From Bradyrhizobium sp. Tv2a-2 (lineage in GTDB: Bacteria; Pseudomonadota; Alphaproteobacteria; Rhizobiales; Xanthobacteraceae), in assembly GCF_000472425.1 (NCBI RefSeq), contig NZ_AXAI01000002.1:187265-251264 (forward strand): 64,000 nt of DNA. Direction: 5' to 3'. Shown one piece after another: positions 57,844 to 64,000 of the stretch. The translations under genes were made by a program, and so were the position numbers. The first letter of the stretch is position 1, and each line of letters starts with the position of its first letter. The notes beneath the pieces are model-generated. The model had not been told where the DNA came from. It was given only the letters and a program-made list of their open reading frames with translations, and did not search any database.

Positions 57844-58941
57844 TCAGTGTTCGGCGATCCGGTCGGCCCGATGGGGTGCCGGCGCGGGTGCGCCGTCCCT
57901 GGCAAGTCTCGCGATCAGTGTCACGACGGCATCGCGGTCGGCGCGTGCGAGTGCGTTCCAACGCGCGAGGTTCTCGGTGCCCAGCGCGACGTAACGTGAA
58001 CGCCACGCGCCATCCGCGAGCATGCCGGTGATTGTTGTGGCCGCGGTCTTCGGCTCGGACGGATCGACGAAGATGCCGGACTGGCCGAGCACCTCGCGGA
58101 AGATGGCAGCATCCGGCGCGACGATCGGCAGGCCGGCATATTGGGCTTCGAGCAACGGCAGGCCGAGACCTTCCTCGTGTGAGGTGCATATGAAGATATC
58201 GGCTTCCGTAAGCAGGGCCCGTACGCGGTCGTCGGGGCGGTAGCCATGCAGCGTGACGCCCGGGAGGCTCTTGAGAATGTCCCAGTCTTCGCCCCAACCC
58301 CGCCTTCCCAAGATATCGAGCGTGACATTGGGACATTCGAGCGAGCGTAGCGCCGCGGCGATCTTTGCCGCCGCCAGGAAATTCTTCCGCGGTTCGACCG
58401 TTCCCAGCGCAACCAGCCGCAGGGTGCGGCGGTGGTCCCGGCGATGATCTTGGCGGTCCGCACGGCCGTCTGCATTGAGGCCGAAGACATTGCGCACGGG
58501 AGGCCGGTAGAGCGTGATTGCGGCGTCGGGGCGACAATGCGCGGCGAGTTTCTCGCGCGTGTCGTTGGAATTGGTGAGAAAGCGGGGATAGCGGCGCAGT
58601 GCCAGCCGGAACGGCGCGGCCATGTAGAGGCGGGCGCGCAAATTGAGATCGGCTGGCCGCGACAGCAAGAAGATGTCGTGGATGTAGGGCAGCACGCGCG
58701 CCGCAAATGGCCGCAGCAACGGGCTCGGCGGAAAGCCGGGGCACAGCAGCAGCGATGACGATGTCGCAAGTCGCAACGGCAGCCGGAAGGTCTGGCGCAG
58801 GATCATTTGCCTGCTGCCGCGTGCCGTGACGGGAACGACATCGAGGGGTGCAAGGGCCGAGCGAGAGAACAATTCGAGCGTGACGCGTTCGAGGCCGGTG
58901 ACGTGGCGTCCGAGATGGGTATGGTCGACATAAATCGTCAT
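57844..58941 (-). CDS. Glycosyltransferase family 4 protein
   Basis: 365-aa GT-B transferase. TIYVDHTHLGRHVTGLERVTLEL at the N-terminus, LVALGTVEPRKNFLAAAKIAAAL (start of donor domain), HGYRPDDRVRALLTEADIFICTS and EEGLGLPLLEAQYAGLPIVA with E-x7-E (EGLGLPLLE). ATG 58941 begins MTIYVDH; the frame is open well upstream but runs through the polymerase gene. Belongs to the mannosyltransferase-like B group by its PRKN block. 8 bp after the polymerase-like stop. Confidence 0.88.
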   Translation of the reverse strand: MTIYVDHTHLGRHVTGLERVTLELFSRSALAPLDVVPVTARGSRQMILRQTFRLPLRLATSSSLLLCPGFPPSPLLRPFAARVLPYIHDIFLLSRPADLNLRARLYMAAPFRLALRRYPRFLTNSNDTREKLAAHCRPDAAITLYRPPVRNVFGLNADGRADRQDHRRDHRRTLRLVALGTVEPRKNFLAAAKIAAALRSLECPNVTLDILGRRGWGEDWDILKSLPGVTLHGYRPDDRVRALLTEADIFICTSHEEGLGLPLLEAQYAGLPIVAPDAAIFREVLGQSGIFVDPSEPKTAATTITGMLADGAWRSRYVALGTENLARWNALARADRDAVVTLIARLARDGAPAPAPHRADRIAEH

Positions 58942-58949
58942 GCATGGCC

Positions 58950-60350
58950 TCAGGCGTAGGCAGTTGCTCGTCGCAGCCGGGCGCGCGGCTGCCGTACCGG
59001 TGCAACCGCCCGCTCGCGCGGCAGCAGCAGTGTGATCATCACCGCGAACTGCGCGAGCTGGATGTTCTTGGAGGAGAAGCTGACCGAGCTTGCCGCGATG
59101 ATGATGATCAGTAGCAGGACCAGCCATGCGGCGTTGCCCGAGCGTTTCAAAATCTCGGTAAAAAGGGCAGCCAGGCCAAGCGTCAATATGACCGTGGAGA
59201 CGAATCCGAACTGGATCATGCCGGCGATCCAGAAATTCTCGATGCCGGCTTTCAGGCCGGAGGAGTTCTGGAGTGCGGTGGCGCGGACCGGATCTGGGCC
59301 CAGGACAAGCTCGTGCCAATCAAACCGGGAAAGCAACTCGACGGCGGCGTAGCGTGCGGAGGCGCTGCCCTTGTCGGAGGAGAATCGCAACAGCATCTTG
59401 TCGAAGACCCCGGTATTCAGCGCCAGGAAGATCAGGGCGGCGCTTGCGAACGTCAGGCAGATGGCGCCGGCCACCGCGAGCAACGGGACCCGTTCGCCGC
59501 GCAATACGCGGAACACCTGAAAGGCGGCCGCGCCGGCGATGATGAAGAGCGTCGTCACCAGCGACGTCCGGCCGCCGAATGCCATGAGGGATGTCAGCGA
59601 GAAGGTGATGAGCGGCAGGCGCAGGATGATCGGCGGACACAGGACAGGGCGAAACACCAGCGCCAGGACGTAGCCGGCGACGACGCCGGAGGCTGTCAGC
59701 GGATGGCCGAGCAGTGCCGAGGCACGCCATTCCCCCGTTATGATGACATCGCCGAGGATCAGCGGAATCAGGTGGTGGCCGGTGAAATATTCATGATAGC
59801 CGATGACGATATTGATCAGGATGGTGAGATGAAGGGCCCACAGCAACGGCCTGCGTTGTTCGGGCGTCAACCGCCAGATCACGAGACACAGCAGCAGCGG
59901 CAGCAGGAAAGTGTCGATGATCACGGTGAAGGGGTGTCCGGTCGCGATCATCTGGGTCAGCAGGCAGAGCCAACAGGCGAGGTAGAAAAGCAACAGCCGA
60001 GCGCCAGCGAACATCCTGACGATGTCGCCGACCGGATCGCCGTTGCGAATGATCATCAGGCCGAACGCGAGCACGGTGAAGTAGGTCGCCGGATGCAGCT
60101 TCTCGTAAAAATTCCCGCCGCTGGTCAAATAGTGGATCTTCCAGTAGCTCAGCATCCCACCGGACAGGGTGAAGAGGCTCACCGCTGCCAGCAGCATGAA
60201 CCCCACGATCGCGGCGTCGATCAGCCGTATCAGCGCGGCGGGCCTGCTGACTTCGCCGCCTGTCGACCGCACAGCCGCCGCGGCGCGAACCGCGGTTGCG
60301 GGCAAGCGCACGGAAGCAACCGGAGACGCGGCTGGGGCACTCAGCGGCAT
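58950..60350 (-). CDS. Polysaccharide polymerase-like membrane protein (VpsF/Wzy-like)
   Basis: 466-aa inner-membrane protein with about ten to twelve helices and a large periplasmic loop (FSSDKGSASARYAAVELLSRFDWHELVLGPDPVRATAL). The loop size, the block GHPLTASGVVAGYVLAL and the place between BY-kinase and transferases fit VpsF/O-antigen-ligase-like polymerases. Wzy proteins have low sequence conservation, so this rests on topology and context. ATG 60350 overlaps the BY-kinase stop by one base; residues 1-35 are Ala/Arg-rich and cytoplasmic. Its stop is 8 bases before the next transferase. Confidence 0.78.
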   Translation of the reverse strand: MPLSAPAASPVASVRLPATAVRAAAAVRSTGGEVSRPAALIRLIDAAIVGFMLLAAVSLFTLSGGMLSYWKIHYLTSGGNFYEKLHPATYFTVLAFGLMIIRNGDPVGDIVRMFAGARLLLFYLACWLCLLTQMIATGHPFTVIIDTFLLPLLLCLVIWRLTPEQRRPLLWALHLTILINIVIGYHEYFTGHHLIPLILGDVIITGEWRASALLGHPLTASGVVAGYVLALVFRPVLCPPIILRLPLITFSLTSLMAFGGRTSLVTTLFIIAGAAAFQVFRVLRGERVPLLAVAGAICLTFASAALIFLALNTGVFDKMLLRFSSDKGSASARYAAVELLSRFDWHELVLGPDPVRATALQNSSGLKAGIENFWIAGMIQFGFVSTVILTLGLAALFTEILKRSGNAAWLVLLLIIIIAASSVSFSSKNIQLAQFAVMITLLLPRERAVAPVRQPRARLRRATAYA

Positions 60351-62668
60351 TATTGCGCAGCCTCCGCCCTGAGTGCGGCGGTTGCGTAGGGCTTGAGATA
60401 GGCCGAGCTCTGGTAATAGTCGTAGAAGCGCAGCCGGCTCAGATCGACGCGTGTCAGCACCGTTCCGAGAATCTGCTCATGGACCGGCGACAGGAGCTCC
60501 ATGGTGTGAGAGAGCACCTCGCCCGGCGTCTGGTCCCAGGCGAGCGCCAGCACGATCCGATCGGCAAGCTCGGCGAGTGCGCGACCATCGACCAGCGGTA
60601 CCAGAGGCGGGGAGTCGATGACGACAAGCTCATAGCGGTGACGGCAATACTCCAGGACATCGACCATGCGATCCGAAAACATCAGCTCGGTGATGAACTC
60701 GGACCGCCTGATGGTTGTCGACGGCAGGATCGAAAGCCCCGTGCTTGGGTCCGTCAGGATCGCGCGCTCGGCGGCGACCTGGCCGAGCGCGACCTCGAGC
60801 AAGCCGGCCACGGCACGCGGGCAGAGCGAACGGGTCAGCTGCGGATTGCGAAGGTCTGCGTCGATCAGGAGCGTACGAATCCCGAGCGAGGCCAGCGACT
60901 GGGCGAGATTGGCCGCGAGCGTGGTCTTTCCTTCATTTTCGAGCGCGGAGGTGACGAGCACGACCTTGATCGGCTGAACGCGTAAGGTGCGCTGAATGGC
61001 AAGCCGGATGGCGCGGATCGCGTCGGCGAAGAAGGTGCCGGGCGCTTCGATCGCATAGCGCATCAGCGGAGGCTGCAATGCAGCCGGCAACAGCGCCGGG
61101 GTCCTCGGATCGTAGCGGTCAAGCTCGCTGCGGCCGAGCTTTGCTCGTCCGGCAAGCTCGCCGGCGCTGATCAGCGGCACCGCGGCCAGCGCAGGCACGC
61201 CGGAGATCTCCTCGGCCTGCTCCAGCGTCTTCACCCGCGCGTCCACGTAGTCGGCGAGGAAGGCGAGAACGCAGCCAATGCCGAAACCCAGTATCGTCGC
61301 AAGCCCAAGCACCGGCGTCGATTTGGGCCATGACGGCGCAATCGGGATAGAGGCCTTGGTGACGATTCGGGAATCCGGCAACTGCAGGCTCTGCTGTGCG
61401 GTGCTCTCCTTGAAGCGGGCGAGGTAGGACTCATAGAGCGTCCGGTTGGCCTCGGCCTCGCGCTGCAGCTCGCGCAGACGCACCTGCGCCTGCCCGGAGT
61501 TGTTCGCAACGCCCTGGAGCTGATCGAAGCTCTGCTGCAGCGATGTCTCGCGTGAGCGCGCGACATCATAATCATGCCGGGTGCTCTGCAGGATGCGCTT
61601 GATCTCATCGTCGATCAGCCGCTGGGTGTCCTTGAGCTGCGCGTGCACGTTGGCGACCGCGGGGTGGCGCGGCCCGTACTTGCTGAAGAGCTCAGCTTCG
61701 TTCTTGGCGATATCGGCGTATTGGGTGCGCAGCCGCGCGATCACGTCAGAGGAGATTGCCGCGCTGATGCCGCCGGCATCGCCGCCGCTCTTGGACAATT
61801 GCTGGGCCTGCTCATACTTTGCGCGCGCTTCCGCGGTCTGGGCGCGGGCGCCGATGAGCTGGTTGTTGAGGTCGGTGAGCTGCTGGTCGTTGACCGTCAC
61901 GCCCTGCGATACCGTGAGGTTGTTGGCGGCCCGAAAATCCTCGACCGCCCGTTCCGAGGCTACGACGTGCGACTTCAGCTCGTCGAGCTGCCCGTTCAGC
62001 CAGTTCGACGCGATTTTCGTAGCGTCGTTCTTGGCGCGGACCTGCTCGTCGAAATACGCGTCCGCGACGGCATTGGCGAGCTCAGCTGCCTTGCGCGGCG
62101 ATTTCGAGCTGACATTGATATCGACAAGGAAGGTCGTGCCCTGCCGGGCCACCTTCATTTGCCGCTGCAGGATATCGACCGCGCGGGCCACGGCGGCATC
62201 CTGTGCGCTGGCGCCGCCCGCAGGACCGCTGCTGCGAAACAGCCGCTTGATATGGTCGAGTACTGTGGGCGGCGGATTGAATTCCTCATCCCCGGTCAGC
62301 TTCAGCTTTTCCACCACGCGCTGCAGGATTGCGAGCGACTGGATCAGCAGCGCTTCACTGTCGATCGTGCCGTCGTCGGTGCCGTAATTCGACGTTTCGA
62401 CCTGCGACTGGTTCGATTCGATTGCGGTTGCACGCCGCGGATCGACCAGAACCGTCGAGGTCGCCGTATAGAGCGTGGTTGACAGGAACAGCAGGTAGAT
62501 CAGCGCGAGTCCGGCAAATATAGTCGGTGGGAGCGCGACCAATCGCCAGCGTCTGCGCAGGATCCGGGCCATTTCGCGAAGGTCGACGGTTGCCTGCGAC
62601 GTCTTCGCAGGCAAGGGTGCCGCCGCTTCGCCCAGCTGCGACGGCTGGTCAGAACTGCGCTGTAACAT
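60350..62668 (-). CDS. Wzz/BY-kinase fusion: polysaccharide co-polymerase with tyrosine autokinase
   Basis: 772-aa inner-membrane protein. Wzz domain with a membrane helix near residues 42-60 (RLVALPPTIFAGLALIYLLFL), a long periplasmic coiled-coil, a GNVR-type region and a second helix near VLGLATILGFGIGCVLAFLADYV. The cytoplasmic kinase has Walker A SALENEGKTT (about 574-583, K581; proline of the usual wording is replaced), Walker A' LLIDAD (about 600-605) and Walker B LVVIDSPP (about 681-688). Five tyrosines (749, 751, 752, 757, 761) form the C-terminal autophosphorylation cluster. It controls chain length and polymerase activity. ATG 62668 overlaps the outer-membrane gene by 20 bases. Confidence 0.92.
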   Translation of the reverse strand: MLQRSSDQPSQLGEAAAPLPAKTSQATVDLREMARILRRRWRLVALPPTIFAGLALIYLLFLSTTLYTATSTVLVDPRRATAIESNQSQVETSNYGTDDGTIDSEALLIQSLAILQRVVEKLKLTGDEEFNPPPTVLDHIKRLFRSSGPAGGASAQDAAVARAVDILQRQMKVARQGTTFLVDINVSSKSPRKAAELANAVADAYFDEQVRAKNDATKIASNWLNGQLDELKSHVVASERAVEDFRAANNLTVSQGVTVNDQQLTDLNNQLIGARAQTAEARAKYEQAQQLSKSGGDAGGISAAISSDVIARLRTQYADIAKNEAELFSKYGPRHPAVANVHAQLKDTQRLIDDEIKRILQSTRHDYDVARSRETSLQQSFDQLQGVANNSGQAQVRLRELQREAEANRTLYESYLARFKESTAQQSLQLPDSRIVTKASIPIAPSWPKSTPVLGLATILGFGIGCVLAFLADYVDARVKTLEQAEEISGVPALAAVPLISAGELAGRAKLGRSELDRYDPRTPALLPAALQPPLMRYAIEAPGTFFADAIRAIRLAIQRTLRVQPIKVVLVTSALENEGKTTLAANLAQSLASLGIRTLLIDADLRNPQLTRSLCPRAVAGLLEVALGQVAAERAILTDPSTGLSILPSTTIRRSEFITELMFSDRMVDVLEYCRHRYELVVIDSPPLVPLVDGRALAELADRIVLALAWDQTPGEVLSHTMELLSPVHEQILGTVLTRVDLSRLRFYDYYQSSAYLKPYATAALRAEAAQ

Positions 62669-64000
62669 TCAATCCAACCTGATGTTTGTCGTAGCTGAAG
62701 ATGGGAACGTCGCTGTTGCGGTTCGTGTAGGTGTGATAGACGGCGATCGAACCGTAGCGACTGAGCTTGTATTTGACGCGCTGATCCGTGGTGATGACAT
62801 CATCCTTGCGGATCATGCCGAAGAAGCGGTCCACCTCGTACGCGCCGGTCGCCGAGAACACGACGTTGCGACGTAACTCATAGTCGATGCCGAGCTGCAG
62901 GGCGTTCGCGAGCACGCCGCTCGAGCTGGTCTGCGCCGTTTCCGTGACAAGCTGTTCGGCCTTGAAGTTGATGTCGATCAGCCGCGTCGGCCGCCAGGTC
63001 AGCAGGGCCCGATAGGACGGGCCCGCGATGGTGCCGATGGTCGGATCGACGAATTGCTGTTGCACGTAGCCCGCGCCGATCTCGCCGGAGATGAGATTGG
63101 TCAGCCCGAAGGTGACGCCCGAGAGTGCGCGGTAGCCTTGTGAATCCAGCGGCTGGCCCGGCAACCCCTTGACGTTGCGGTCATTGCCCTCGGCGGCGAC
63201 GAACACGCCGAAGATCGACGAGATGGTGTAGTCGGCGCGGCCGTGCAGCGAATAGATCTGGCCGCTGAGGCTGCTCTGGTCGATCACGGTGCCGTCCGCG
63301 GCTCGCGTCGAGCCATAATCATACGAGTCGGTGCGGAAGCCGAACGACGTGATCAGGCGGTTGAACTCCTTGCGCAGGCTGACATCGCCGGAAAACAGGT
63401 CATAGGGTGTCGGCTGCACCGCGCCGGCCGGCGAGCTCAGCGATCCCACCGCGAGATTGAGGTGCGCGATCTGGAAATTAGTGAGCAGCGTGGTGTCGTG
63501 CGAGATGTCATACCAGGCATTGCCCTTGAGGCTTGCGTTGGTCTGGTTCAGCCCGGGATTGCCGTTGTAGGCGATTTCCTGGGCATCGAGCGTCACATCG
63601 ATGCCGTGTCGCTCCCACAGCGTATAGGCGCGCAGCATTGGCTCGATCGTGGCTGCAATGTCCGACCGCTTCAGGAAGTTCGAAGAGAAGACATTGCTGT
63701 CGTAGAACCCGCCAGCGAGGAATGACGGCAGGAACATCCAGGACCCGTCGCGGATTCCGACGGGCTCATATCCGGGCTGTTGTCGCTGCATTACCGGCAT
63801 GTCCTCCGGAGCGACCGGCTCGCGATTTTCCGGAGCTGCCAGCTCCGGCAAAGGCGTCGGGTCGAATATCCGTTGCGCATTCCACGGCGGAGCGGTTGGC
63901 TCCATTATCTGCGGAATCGTCTGTGCCGCTGCCGGTGATGCGAGGCCGAGCACAATCGCCATCGCCAATAGCGTTGCAAACTCCAGACCACGCCGACGGG
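62649..64000 (-). CDS. Outer-membrane beta-barrel protein of the exopolysaccharide locus (5' end beyond window)
   Basis: At least 444 residues of an exported outer-membrane protein of the beta-barrel porin-2 / VpsM-like group. Visible end of the signal peptide LLAMAIVLGLASPAAAQ, then a Pro-rich linker (APENREPVAPEDMPVMQRQQ), GGFYDSNVFSSNFLKRSDIAATIEP (typical first strands) and alternating barrel strands to the C-terminal VGLNVTAQF ending in Phe. The frame stays open to the window edge with RRRGLEFATLL before ATG 63962, the usual charged start of a signal peptide, so the true start is probably outside. Likely forms or assists the outer-membrane outlet next to the BY-kinase gene. Confidence 0.82.
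   Translation of the reverse strand, partial: RRRGLEFATLLAMAIVLGLASPAAAQTIPQIMEPTAPPWNAQRIFDPTPLPELAAPENREPVAPEDMPVMQRQQPGYEPVGIRDGSWMFLPSFLAGGFYDSNVFSSNFLKRSDIAATIEPMLRAYTLWERHGIDVTLDAQEIAYNGNPGLNQTNASLKGNAWYDISHDTTLLTNFQIAHLNLAVGSLSSPAGAVQPTPYDLFSGDVSLRKEFNRLITSFGFRTDSYDYGSTRAADGTVIDQSSLSGQIYSLHGRADYTISSIFGVFVAAEGNDRNVKGLPGQPLDSQGYRALSGVTFGLTNLISGEIGAGYVQQQFVDPTIGTIAGPSYRALLTWRPTRLIDINFKAEQLVTETAQTSSSGVLANALQLGIDYELRRNVVFSATGAYEVDRFFGMIRKDDVITTDQRVKYKLSRYGSIAVYHTYTNRNSDVPIFSYDKHQVGLNVTAQF

Noticed and set aside
1..64000. Mobile elements, phage genes, rRNA and tRNA genes
   Set aside because: No transposase, integrase, insertion-sequence ends, rRNA or tRNA-like sequence was recognised; gene content and composition look even across the window, so no island border is claimed.

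Overview
The window reads as chromosomal DNA of a Bradyrhizobium-like alphaproteobacterium (Nitrobacteraceae, Hyphomicrobiales). This rests on the high GC content, the RpoH-type sigma factor, the abundance of Liv/Urt-type ABC transporters, the Bug-type solute-binding protein, and an intergenic palindromic element at 37989-38091 that I remember as typical of Bradyrhizobium genomes. No rRNA, tRNA, CRISPR array, transposase or phage gene was seen. The taxonomic call is an inference.

Layout. (1) 1-7506: the 3' end of msrA, then two paralogous giant regulators (OmpR-type winged helix + NTPase + TPR-like tail) flanking a Bug-type periplasmic binding protein. (2) 17310 down to 7631, minus strand: a catabolic operon with a branched-chain-type ABC importer (LivK-H-M-G-F), an acyl-CoA ligase, an SDR, a Baeyer-Villiger-type monooxygenase and a kappa-GST/HCCA-isomerase-like protein. 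(3) 17807-24225, plus strand: an exported lactonase-like metallo-beta-lactamase protein, then a tightly packed set of GldA/GldF/GldG-like ABC components, a DUF4340-like protein and a HupE/UreJ-like membrane protein. (4) 24316-29971: an SDR, rpoH, a GlxA-type AraC regulator, an orphan OmpR-type response regulator, an agmatinase-family ureohydrolase and a GST.

(5) 30410-49015 is the most interesting part: two complete amide sense-import-hydrolyse modules side by side. Module A (plus) is amiC-amiR, five Urt/Fmd-type ABC transporter genes and fmdA (formamidase/acetamidase). Module B is a second amiC-amiR pair (minus), divergent from amidase, five more Urt-type genes, a second amidase and an SDR. 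AmiC/AmiR are known as an amide-responsive sensor and an ANTAR RNA-binding antiterminator. Both modules have a terminator-like hairpin just before the first plus-strand gene. In module B two short hairpins with A1/G4 hexaloops compete with that terminator, which is the layout expected of an ANTAR target. A good sigma-54 promoter match (41923-41938) precedes the module B transporter genes, suggesting nitrogen control.

(6) 64000 down to 49043, minus strand: an exopolysaccharide locus of the Wzx/Wzy type with an outer-membrane barrel protein (5' end outside the window), Wzz/BY-kinase, polymerase-like protein, four glycosyltransferases (one WecG/TagA/CpsF type), acyltransferase, flippase, a secreted GH10 glycanase, two small exported proteins and a methyltransferase.

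Functions are assigned from motifs and remembered family features only; no database search was possible. Start codons were chosen from Shine-Dalgarno matches, signal peptides and overlap with neighbours, and doubtful ones are flagged.
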